Shown here piece after piece: positions 1 to 6,312 of a stretch of 12,906 bases of DNA; within the stretch, counting starts at the first letter, position 1, and every line of letters starts with the position of its first letter. The notes beneath the pieces were generated by a model, which was given only the letters and a program-made list of their open reading frames with translations, made no database searches and was not told where the DNA came from. The position numbers and the translations under genes were made by a program. Source of the stretch: Candidatus Latescibacterota bacterium (GTDB lineage Bacteria > Latescibacterota > 4484-107 > B68-G9); assembly GCA_012962735.1 (NCBI GenBank), contig DTXA01000477.1, positions 1-12,906 on the forward strand, written 5' to 3'.

Positions 1-45
1 AGACTGCAACATCAAACTAATCTCAAGCAGAATCCCGTGATACAT
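1..45 (-). CDS. 5' end of an unidentified gene, cut by the window edge
   Basis: An ATG at 45-43 opens a frame of 15 codons (MYHGILLEISLMLQS) that is still open at position 1. The start is supported by a GGAGGAG ribosome binding site at 57-51, seven bases before the ATG counted from GGAGG, and by a near-consensus promoter at 100-72. The predicted leader is therefore only about 20 nt. Too little protein is visible to assign a family. Because it has its own promoter and lies about 500 nt beyond the last operon gene, it is probably a separate transcription unit. The call rests on the signals, not on homology. Confidence 0.5.
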   Translation of the reverse strand, partial: MYHGILLEISLMLQS

Positions 46-66
46 TCCTTCTCCTCCAAAATGCAA

Positions 67-201
67 CCCCAAATATAACAACCTATGAACATCATGTCAA
101 GCTTTTTCATCAACTTATTGCCTGAAGAAATGGAACAAATGGGACCATGTTCCTTCCTTTCTGACCCACTCTTGACAATCCGCCGAGCGCCCCAAATATA
201 A
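67..201. repeat. 12-bp direct repeat CCCCAAATATAA (67-78 and 190-201)
   Basis: CCCCAAATATAA occurs at 67-78 and 190-201, 123 bp apart and in the same orientation. On the minus strand each copy reads TTATATTTGGGG. The copy at 67-78 contains the -10 element of the promoter at 72-100. The other copy has an identical -10-like TATATT but only a poor -35 match at the proper distance. It could be a duplicated promoter segment, a binding site or chance. Confidence 0.45.
72..100 (-). promoter_or_regulatory. Sigma-70-type promoter for the gene at the left edge
   Basis: On the minus strand TTGACA lies at 100-95 and TATATT at 77-72, separated by exactly 17 nt. This is a full match to the -35 consensus and five of six at the -10. 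Transcription should start near position 65, followed within about 20 nt by a good ribosome binding site and an ATG. The surrounding sequence is AT-rich (about 33% GC by hand count over 61-120), unlike the neighbouring coding DNA. Confidence 0.7.
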
Positions 202-445
202 ACACAACTCGTAATCGGGCCATCCTTCGACCTCTGCTGCACCGAAGGGAAAAATGAAACCCAAGTAGCCTGTCCCTGAACCTGACCGAAGCTCGTTTTA
301 CCCGATCTTCAGGAGCCCTTAAAGCCTCAAGGCCCAAGCAGCATAAGGCGATACTATCGGATTTCAAAGCACACCTTCCGACTATAGGATTGCCCCCCTT
401 GCCCGGAAAGACAAGGCTCACAGATATAAAAATTTCAATTTCCTA
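101..445. other. Lower-GC intergenic stretch without a supported gene
   Basis: The stretch from 542 down to 46 has no gene I can support. GC is about 46% over 1-540 by hand count, clearly lower than the operon next to it. Two minus-strand reading frames (12-242 and 110-421) are open, but they lack a convincing ribosome binding site, are rich in Cys, Arg and Gly, and match no family I recognise. The first also runs straight through the promoter at 72-100. A decayed gene cannot be excluded. I see no tRNA or rRNA here. Confidence 0.5.
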
Positions 446-463
446 CGGGCCTTGTAAAGCCCG
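427..463 (-). terminator. Weak terminator-like hairpin after the flippase gene
   Basis: On the minus strand CGGGC (463-459) can pair with GCCCG (450-446), extendable by a T-G and a T-A pair, giving a six- to seven-pair stem with a short loop. A T-rich segment (ATTTTTATAT) follows about 12 nt later, near 433-425. It lies about 80 nt beyond the flippase stop, a plausible place for the operon to end. The gap before the T-run makes it a poor intrinsic terminator. Confidence 0.35.
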
Positions 464-542
464 AAACTCTTCAAGCCGGAGTAGCTAATCGCCAATACAC
501 TATGGACTTACTACTGTCCTCGCACTTTGAAAGTCACCTATT

Positions 543-1955
543 TTACATCCTCTCTCCCGTCCAAAGCTTGAGGGCTAAGAGGTAGACGACCCCGAAAGCC
601 CCTGCCCCGGTTGCTATGGAGAGGAAAGGGAAATTCAGGGTTAAAAACGGCAAGGAAGCCCCGAGCCCCAAAAGTCCGCATCCCGCCGTCCGGGCCATGC
701 CGCTCCAGGGTAGAAGGCGAGAGAGGGGAAGTCCGGAGAGCCTGCAGATGGCCCAGAGGAGGAAGGCCACGTGGAGATAGGTCATAAGGGATGTGGCGAA
801 GGCCGCCCCCCACGGACCGACCCGGGGGACCAAAAACAAGCTCAGACCGGCGTTTCCGACCAGGTCCCCGACGACCCCCACGAGCACCAGGTTCGGACGG
901 CCAAGTGCCGCCACGAGGGGTCCATATGCCGCCGCCCTGAGGGGCAACATCCCCAAATAGAGCCTGAAGGGCAGGACCGCCCCCGAAAAGCCATCCCCAA
1001 AGGCCCAAGGCAGCAACTTCCCTGCGAAGGCGAATAGGAAGAGGAATAAGGGGAAAACGGCTGCCCCCACCTTGAGGGCGGCCCTCCCCCATATCGCCAC
1101 CATGGCTTCCGGTCCTTCCCCGTGTCTGCGGTTGAGCTCCGCCGAAAGCACGGAACTCACTGAGCCTAAGAATATGGGCACGAAGGGTACCTCCCTCGCC
1201 CCCACCATATATACCCCCGCTACAGCCGGGGGGTAGAAAAGCGAAACCACAGCCTTGTCCACCCAGATGGAAAGTCCTCCTAAGGCGGTGCTGAGGCCCA
1301 AAGGCAGAGCGTACCTCATCAACGGGCCGAAGACTGGCCGGTTACGTAACCCCCTCGCCGCACCCCTGATCCCGTATATCCACACGAACGCCATTCTGCC
1401 GACACTTAAAAGGCAAAGCCACCTAAAAGCTCCCCCCAGGCCGTATCCCAGGTCCACTGGGAAGATCAAAATACAGGCTAAGGAGAAGGAGTGCATGAGG
1501 GATAACGCTAAGAGAATCTTGATCTTTTCCGACGAGAGGAGGAAGGGCTCGATGAAGGCGGAGGCTATCATCGCACCTATGTACAGAGAGAACGGGCGAA
1601 GTAGGTCCTGAAGGTAGGGATTGCCGAGGCTGGAGGAGAAAAAAGGGGAAAGCAGGAAGAGCGATAAGGCGACGAGGGCCCCGGATGCGAGGAGCGTGCC
1701 TCCCGCCGTCACCATAAGCCTTCCCCTCTCCTGCTCCGGGGTCCTCGGGTAGAAATAGAAGAGGGCTGCGGGCACTCCGAGGGTCGCCAGGGGGACGAGG
1801 GGTCTGTAGAACACCTCCCAGACTTGTTTATACGTTCCGAACGCCTTGGGGGATAGCAGCCGTGCTAAGGCCAACTCAGCGCCCAAAAGCGAAGCCGCGT
1901 AGGCCAACTTCCCCGCACCCACCGCTCCGACCCTGCCCCAGAACCCCCCCAACAT
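543..1955 (-). CDS. Oligosaccharide flippase family protein (Wzx/MATE-like)
   Basis: This 470-residue, very hydrophobic protein has the spacing of a 12- to 14-helix polysaccharide flippase, a family that moves undecaprenyl-linked or similar lipid-linked oligosaccharides across the inner membrane. The N-terminus (an amphipathic GR-rich start, then LLGAELALARLLSPKAFGTY near 23-42) matches the usual opening, where the phrase 'R.LSP..FG.Y' is typical. A second half begins near 210 (RYALPLGLSTALGGLSIWVD, with the charged D in a helix), as in the two-lobed MOP superfamily. The usual length is 400-500 residues, so it looks complete. The ATG at 1955 is preceded by GGAGG at 1966-1962, formed by the last codons of the methyltransferase gene, with a gap of only 3 nt. 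It is the last gene of the operon. The substrate cannot be read from the sequence; lipid II flippase (MurJ) is less likely because of the Wzx-like opening. Confidence 0.85.
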   Translation of the reverse strand: MLGGFWGRVGAVGAGKLAYAASLLGAELALARLLSPKAFGTYKQVWEVFYRPLVPLATLGVPAALFYFYPRTPEQERGRLMVTAGGTLLASGALVALSLFLLSPFFSSSLGNPYLQDLLRPFSLYIGAMIASAFIEPFLLSSEKIKILLALSLMHSFSLACILIFPVDLGYGLGGAFRWLCLLSVGRMAFVWIYGIRGAARGLRNRPVFGPLMRYALPLGLSTALGGLSIWVDKAVVSLFYPPAVAGVYMVGAREVPFVPIFLGSVSSVLSAELNRRHGEGPEAMVAIWGRAALKVGAAVFPLFLFLFAFAGKLLPWAFGDGFSGAVLPFRLYLGMLPLRAAAYGPLVAALGRPNLVLVGVVGDLVGNAGLSLFLVPRVGPWGAAFATSLMTYLHVAFLLWAICRLSGLPLSRLLPWSGMARTAGCGLLGLGASLPFLTLNFPFLSIATGAGAFGVVYLLALKLWTGERM

Positions 1956-1958
1956 CCC

Positions 1959-2696
1959 CTACCTCCGGGCCGTGGCGGCCAGGAAACCAGCCCTCCCCAA
2001 GAACCTCACGAAGGCCTCATCGACGGCCCACCACAGGACGTAGGGACCCTTCAGGCTCCACCTCGGAAAGCCTAAGACTCCGAGAACTCTGTTCGAGAAA
2101 GTCCTCAGGGATATGTCCTCGAAACCGGCATCCGAGAGGAGACGGAAGAGGCTTCCTTCGTCGAAGCTGTGCAGGTGGGCGTTCACTGGGGTAAAGCGGT
2201 TGCAGTGCACGCACAGTGTCCACCGGATCTCCTCCCTGTAGGGTACCGATACCACCAACTTGCCCCCAGGCCTGAGGGTCCTGCGCACCTCCCTGAGCAT
2301 GTCCTCGGGGTGGGCCAGATGTTCCAGGACCTCCGATAGCACGGCCCCGTCTAAGCTCCCGTCCCTGAGGGGCAAAGCGTACCCATCTCCGAACACAAAC
2401 GCCGCCTTTGGGGCCACCGTTCTGGCCTTGCGGAGTCCCCGCTTTGAGAGGTCCAGGCCCACCACTCGCACTCCCTTTTCGGAAAGCTCCCTGGTGACCC
2501 ACCCGGCCCCACACCCTAAGTCCAACACTCTCTCCCCCCTCCGGAACCTCCCGATGCGAAGTAAAAATTCTATCCTTCTGGCCTCCTCGGCCCTCCGAGC
2601 AGGGGAAAGGGCGTCCGGTGGGACCTGGGTTTCCCCGTCTACCTCATAGTGGCATTTGTAGTCCGAGTAGGCGACCGTGGGCTCAAGCCGGGGCAT
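1959..2696 (-). CDS. Class I SAM-dependent methyltransferase
   Basis: The 245-residue protein has a classic Rossmann methyltransferase core: the SAM-binding motif VLDLGCGAG at 57-65, the acidic end of strand 2 in GLDLS (D82), the adenine-contacting GDGYALP at 103-109, SEVLEHL at 121-127 and LRPGG at 141-145, the last two typical of the UbiE/type-11 group. After the core comes CVHCNRFTPVNAHLHSF (162-178), with a CxxC pair and two histidines that may bind metal or shape a substrate lid. The N-terminal 50 residues carry a Tyr/His-rich stretch before the core. The ATG at 2696 has GGAG seven nt upstream. It is 57 nt downstream of araD and 3 nt from the flippase start, so it probably modifies a glycan or lipid-linked sugar. 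The substrate is unknown. Confidence 0.85.
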   Translation of the reverse strand: MPRLEPTVAYSDYKCHYEVDGETQVPPDALSPARRAEEARRIEFLLRIGRFRRGERVLDLGCGAGWVTRELSEKGVRVVGLDLSKRGLRKARTVAPKAAFVFGDGYALPLRDGSLDGAVLSEVLEHLAHPEDMLREVRRTLRPGGKLVVSVPYREEIRWTLCVHCNRFTPVNAHLHSFDEGSLFRLLSDAGFEDISLRTFSNRVLGVLGFPRWSLKGPYVLWWAVDEAFVRFLGRAGFLAATARR

Positions 2697-2755
2697 CTAT
2701 ATCTCCAAGAAATGATCGTTCTCTTTAATGAAACCCCTCTTTGTGGCTATATCTC
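2697..2755 (-). repeat. Paired GAGATATAG repeats in the araD-methyltransferase gap
   Basis: The 9-mer GAGATATAG (minus strand) occurs at 2755-2747, overlapping the araD stop codon, and again at 2705-2697, directly before the methyltransferase ATG, where it contributes the GGAG ribosome binding site. The copies are 50 bp apart and bracket the only sizeable gap in this part of the operon. It may be chance. Confidence 0.3.
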
Positions 2756-3401
2756 AGGTCTCCTGTCCGTACCTGGTGTGGTACCTCTCCCACCACCGCT
2801 CCACCTCCTCCGGTGGCAGTTCCTCGGGCTGGCCTAAGAGGAGGGCTAAGTGGCAGGTCTTGGCAACCTCTTCCACCATAACAGCAGCCCGGACAGCCTC
2901 GGCCGGGGTGGCCCCGAACGTCCAGATCCCGTGGCTTCTCAGGATCACAGCCGGCCCCCTCCCCTTGGCCTCCAATATGGCCCGCCCTATATCGTCGTCC
3001 CTGTTCGTGGCGAACCTGGCGCAGGGGATAGATCCACCGAATACGTCCGCTATAGCGGTGAGGTACACAGGGATGGGCCTTCCCAAAGCCGCGAAACTCG
3101 TGGCGTAGGGGGAGTGGGTGTGCGCCATACCCCCCATCTCGGGCAGGTGGCGGTAGAGAAAGAGGTGATGGGGCAGGTCCACCGACGGCCGTAGCTTCCC
3201 CTCCACCACCCTCCCCTCCCCGTCCACCACCACCATATCTTCGGGTTCCATCTCCTCGTACGGCACACCGCTGGGCTTTATCACTACAAGGCCGGTCTCG
3301 GAGTCTCTACCGCTCACGTTCCCGCTGGTCCAGGCCACCAACCCGTACTTGAGAAGGTCTTTGTTTCTACGGCACACCTCTTCCTTAAGCTCCTCGAGCA
3401 T
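2754..3401 (-). CDS. araD: L-ribulose-5-phosphate 4-epimerase, AraD-type (class II aldolase family)
   Basis: The 215-residue protein belongs to the zinc-dependent class II aldolase/epimerase family. Zinc ligands are visible as H94 and H96 in AHTHSPYAT, and H157 in LRSHGIWTFG. The phosphate-binding segments SGNVSG (26-31) and KPSG (42-45) are present. Three features favour the epimerase over fuculose-phosphate aldolase: an Asp (D75) rather than Glu in the RPSVDLPHH segment, as in E. coli AraD D76; D119 in the position of AraD D120; and a C-terminal RYGQ tyrosine (Y211) like AraD Y229. The reaction would interconvert L-ribulose-5-phosphate and D-xylulose-5-phosphate. The ATG at 3401 follows GGGAG at a spacing of six nt; no other in-frame start exists upstream before a stop. 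It sits 76 nt after the lipid kinase gene. A different pentose or tetrose phosphate substrate remains possible. Confidence 0.8.
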   Translation of the reverse strand: MLEELKEEVCRRNKDLLKYGLVAWTSGNVSGRDSETGLVVIKPSGVPYEEMEPEDMVVVDGEGRVVEGKLRPSVDLPHHLFLYRHLPEMGGMAHTHSPYATSFAALGRPIPVYLTAIADVFGGSIPCARFATNRDDDIGRAILEAKGRGPAVILRSHGIWTFGATPAEAVRAAVMVEEVAKTCHLALLLGQPEELPPEEVERWWERYHTRYGQET

Positions 3402-3477
3402 ATAACTCTCCCAATGCCCATGCCATCGGCTACAGTCATGCCTCCTTTATGGGAGATCCCGGGCTCGACCTCTGATG

Positions 3478-4092
3478 CTAAGTCAACAAATACATCACCC
3501 CACCGGCCGTCAGGGGGATGACCAGGTTGTCGTCCACCGCCGGGATCAACTCCGCCAGGACCGCCACCACAGCACCCACCAGCTCCGCCTTCAAAGGCAA
3601 CAGGGGCAGGCAAAAGGCTATGGCCAAGTTCGCCGAGAGCCCCGCCAAGCTACCCTCCAAGGTCTTCCTCCCATATATCCTGGTGCGGCCTATATGGCGT
3701 CCCGCAAGGGCGGCGGAGCTATCCCCCAATATGAGATACAGCGTAGCCAAGATGGCCACCCTCGCCCCGAACCACCAAGCACAGAGGAAGGAGGCGAGCA
3801 GGAGGTACGAAGAGGCCGTCAGGTCCCTCCTCTCGTGGGGCCTGAGAAGCGGCCCGAAGGTCCGGTAGAAGAAGCCCCGAAAGGGAGTAGGGAAGAAACG
3901 CAGGAAATCCGCCCCTAAGAACAGCGCCGTAACCCCTCCCAATATCGCAAGCGCCGGACCCCTGGGCACGAGCCAGAGGCCCAGGGGGATGAGAAGAGAG
4001 CTTATGTGGATGATCTTGCGCTGCCACTCCCGCTCTAAGGGGAGGCCCTCCCTTACATCCTCCCGGAGCGCAGGATCGCTACAACCAGCCAT
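3478..4092 (-). CDS. SEC59/DGK1-type CTP-dependent lipid kinase
   Basis: This 204-residue membrane protein shows the hallmarks of the family containing dolichol kinase SEC59, yeast diacylglycerol kinase Dgk1 and plant phytol kinase VTE5, which use CTP to phosphorylate a lipid alcohol. Seen in order: the start RKIIHISS (25-32), D62 and R65 in the GADFLR segment, the nucleotide-site motif LGDSSAALAGR (122-132), KTLEGS (143-148), and the terminal ELIPAVDDNLVIP segment (181-193) with the conserved DDN. About five hydrophobic segments are present. The ATG at 4092 lies inside the end of the preceding ubiB-like gene (40-nt overlap); its ribosome binding site is poor (GGGGAT), so it likely depends on coupling. 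The N-terminal 20 residues are not conserved family sequence. The lipid may be a polyprenol, phytol-like alcohol or diacylglycerol; the sequence does not decide. Confidence 0.8.
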   Translation of the reverse strand: MAGCSDPALREDVREGLPLEREWQRKIIHISSLLIPLGLWLVPRGPALAILGGVTALFLGADFLRFFPTPFRGFFYRTFGPLLRPHERRDLTASSYLLLASFLCAWWFGARVAILATLYLILGDSSAALAGRHIGRTRIYGRKTLEGSLAGLSANLAIAFCLPLLPLKAELVGAVVAVLAELIPAVDDNLVIPLTAGGVMYLLT

Positions 4093-5729
4093 ATCCCCAA
4101 GACCCCCGCAAAAAGGAACCCCAGCACTCCGAAAGCTGGATATCCGAACATAAAGGGCCCCTTGTCTAATTGGAGCACCAAGGCGGACCCCACGACGAGG
4201 GCTGCTATCACGAGGGCGAAAGCGAGACGGTTCGAGGCTCGGTCCACTTCGCTTATGAGCCGCTCGAGGCCTCTGTGCCTGAGCTCGATGCCGAGTTCCC
4301 CCTTGGCGGCCTTCCCGAACACCCTCTCCAAGTCTGAGGGCAGGGTCTGGACGAGCTTCCTTATGCTGTCCGCCACCCCCACCAGCTCCCTGAGCCCTCT
4401 TCTAAGGCCGAACCGCCTTTGGATCAACCTCTGTACGTAGGGACGGGCCATGGGAAGTAGGTCGAAGTCCGGATCCAACATCCTCCCGACCTCCTCATAG
4501 GTCCCCATAGCCCTGCCCAAGAGCATCCAGTTGGGCTGGACCCGCAGACCGTACCGGTGTATAAGCTCGTAACCCTCCTGCAGGACCTCCTTGAGGTCGA
4601 TCCGACCTAAGGAAAGGCCGTAATATCGGTCCACGAAGTCCGAAAGGTCCATCCCGAAGGAGCGCAGGTCCGCATCCTCGGGAAGCATCCCCAGCCTGAG
4701 CAACGTTCGCACGAGCCCGCCTATGTCCATTTGCAGGACGTAAAAGGCGACATCGGCCAGCTCCTCCCGCATCTGATCGTCGAGTCTCCCCATCATCCCA
4801 AAGTCCACCGGCGCTATCGCACCTCCGTCCAACACGAACAGGTTCCCAGGATGCGGGTCAGCATGGAAGAACCCATCTTCGAATATCTGCTTCAGCACCG
4901 CACGAGCGCCGGTCAGGGCTAAAGCTTTGAAGTCTATGCCAGCGGCTCTGAGGGCCTCTAAATCGGATATCTTTATCCCACGGATGCGCTCTAAGGTGAG
5001 GACCCTGGTGGAAGACAGCTCCGGGTATACTTTCGGCACATACACTCCATCGAAATCGGAGAAATTTCGCGAAAAAAGCTCTATGTTGCGGACCTCGTTT
5101 CGGAAGTTCAGCTCCCTTCTAGTCGTCTTAGCCAACTCCCTCACCACCCCGGTGGGGTCGTACTGGTGCGACTCGGGTATATACCGCTCGACCAACCTCG
5201 CCAGGTCCATCAATATCTCTAAGTCCACCCGGACGACCTCCTCCACCCCGGGCCTCTGCACCTTCACCACCACCTCCCCCCCCTCCTTTGTCACGGCGGG
5301 GTGGACCTGTGCGAGGGAAGCTGAACCCACGGGCTTCTCGGAGAACTCCCGGAAACAGGAGGAGAGGGGCCTGTCCAGCTCCCTCTCCACCACCTCCCGG
5401 ATTTCCTCGAAGGGGGCCGGGGAGACCTCGTCCTGGAGCTTGCTAAGTTCGGAGGCCAACTCTGGCGGGATGAGGAAGGTGCGCATGCTCAACACCTGTC
5501 CGAGCTTGATGAAAGTAGGGCCCAGCTCCTCCAGCGCCATCCTGAACCTGACCGAATAGGATACCCTCTTTGCCTCCTCCCCAGGCCTGCGATGCTTCCT
5601 GCCGAGCCTAAATCTGGCGGCGAGGCTGAGCCTGTCAGCTATCTCGCTGAACCCGTACTTGAACAACACCCTCGCTATCTGCTGGTACCTCTTGAAATGC
5701 CTGTACCGCCTATCCACGCCTGAGAGCAT
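4053..5729 (-). CDS. UbiB/AarF/ABC1-family atypical kinase
   Basis: The 558-residue protein has every main motif of the ABC1/UbiB family: the family-specific KLGQ at 75-78 in an N-terminal extension, a Gly/Ala loop PVGSASLAQVH (133-143) in place of a standard P-loop, the ATP lysine in VVKVQRPG (K156), RRELNFRNE (204-212), the catalytic loop HADPHPGN (289-296) and the metal-binding DFG at 309-311. Two C-terminal hydrophobic helices (about 503-520 and 530-552) anchor it in the membrane, as in bacterial UbiB. The family supports synthesis or movement of quinones and other isoprenoid lipids; the natural substrate of most members is unknown. The ATG at 5729 follows AAGGATGGGAT and lies 9 nt after the DUF1854 stop. 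The next gene, a lipid kinase, starts 40 nt before this stop. No quinone-synthesis gene is visible in the window. Confidence 0.93.
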   Translation of the reverse strand: MLSGVDRRYRHFKRYQQIARVLFKYGFSEIADRLSLAARFRLGRKHRRPGEEAKRVSYSVRFRMALEELGPTFIKLGQVLSMRTFLIPPELASELSKLQDEVSPAPFEEIREVVERELDRPLSSCFREFSEKPVGSASLAQVHPAVTKEGGEVVVKVQRPGVEEVVRVDLEILMDLARLVERYIPESHQYDPTGVVRELAKTTRRELNFRNEVRNIELFSRNFSDFDGVYVPKVYPELSSTRVLTLERIRGIKISDLEALRAAGIDFKALALTGARAVLKQIFEDGFFHADPHPGNLFVLDGGAIAPVDFGMMGRLDDQMREELADVAFYVLQMDIGGLVRTLLRLGMLPEDADLRSFGMDLSDFVDRYYGLSLGRIDLKEVLQEGYELIHRYGLRVQPNWMLLGRAMGTYEEVGRMLDPDFDLLPMARPYVQRLIQRRFGLRRGLRELVGVADSIRKLVQTLPSDLERVFGKAAKGELGIELRHRGLERLISEVDRASNRLAFALVIAALVVGSALVLQLDKGPFMFGYPAFGVLGFLFAGVLGIWLVVAILRSGRM

Positions 5730-5738
5730 ATCCCATCC

Positions 5739-6302
5739 TTATGAATACTTTTCTATCCACACCCTGCTCTGGGGGTCCAGAGCCCGGAGGTTGGGGATAT
5801 CGTACCTGTTTCCATCTATGTCACTGAACATCAACCTATAGTTTCCGACCTGCTGCATAGTTTCCCTCAAGTTTCTGGTGCGGAATATCTTGTGCCCCCT
5901 GTCTGTCTCGACCTCCCATTCCACCAGGCCGAACCTCTCCCTGCAGGAAAGCACCCTGAGTATCTTGGGGACCAGATACCTCCTGCGAAGCTCCTCCCTG
6001 ACCAACTCCTCGTCCCCTGGCTCCAGCTCGGAAAGCTTCTCCAAAATGCCGATCTCCTTGCCCTCCCCGTCTATTACCGAGACCCAACCGTCCCACTCGC
6101 TAAGCGGAAACAGCGGGACCACCTTGACCCCTTCGTACCTCTTCCCGTCCACCTCGGCACCTAAGCCTTCGTCCCCCTGAAAGAACCGCACAGATCCCGG
6201 CTCCAGGGTCCGAAACTCCGTGGAGAGCTCCTTGGGCAGGGGGATCGAAGGGCCGGATGTGGGCACGGCCCCCTCGGGATGATGCCTGTGCCAGAAACGC
6301 AT
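5739..6302 (-). CDS. DUF1854 family protein, partner of the ABC exporter
   Basis: The 187-residue soluble protein matches the DUF1854 family: a central GVKVVPLFPLS segment (58-68), a domain core with YLVPKILRV (109-117), FGLVEWEVETDRG (124-136), and the C-terminal DIDGNRYDIPNL (161-172) followed by LD. No signal peptide or membrane segment is seen. In other bacteria DUF1854 genes sit beside an ABC exporter of the type found here, and one branch is annotated as associated with cyanophycin metabolism; no cyanophycin gene is present here. The ATG at 6302 has GGGAGG upstream at good spacing and starts 10 nt after the transporter stop, so the two are almost certainly co-translated. The molecular role is unknown; an accessory or regulatory subunit of the transporter is the simplest inference. 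Confidence 0.82.
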   Translation of the reverse strand: MRFWHRHHPEGAVPTSGPSIPLPKELSTEFRTLEPGSVRFFQGDEGLGAEVDGKRYEGVKVVPLFPLSEWDGWVSVIDGEGKEIGILEKLSELEPGDEELVREELRRRYLVPKILRVLSCRERFGLVEWEVETDRGHKIFRTRNLRETMQQVGNYRLMFSDIDGNRYDIPNLRALDPQSRVWIEKYS

Positions 6303-6312
6303 ATAAGCCTCC

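Noticed and set aside
172..202. Plus-strand TTGACA with TATAAA downstream, as a rightward promoter
   Set aside because: Spacing is 19 nt, longer than the usual 16-18, and no plus-strand gene follows; transcription would run antisense into the flippase gene.
110..421. Minus-strand open frame of 103 codons in the intergenic stretch
   Set aside because: No convincing ribosome binding site, unusual composition and no recognised motif. A decayed gene is possible but not supported.
771..1037. Plus-strand open frames opposite the flippase and other genes
   Set aside because: They are shadows of strongly supported minus-strand genes, with Pro/Arg/Ser-rich products typical of antisense frames in GC-rich DNA, and no start signals.
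3314..3439. 41-codon frame starting at an ATG after AAAGGAGG, overlapping the araD start
   Set aside because: Only one nt separates AGGAGG from the ATG, too close for efficient initiation; the product has no recognisable features and most of it lies out of frame within araD.
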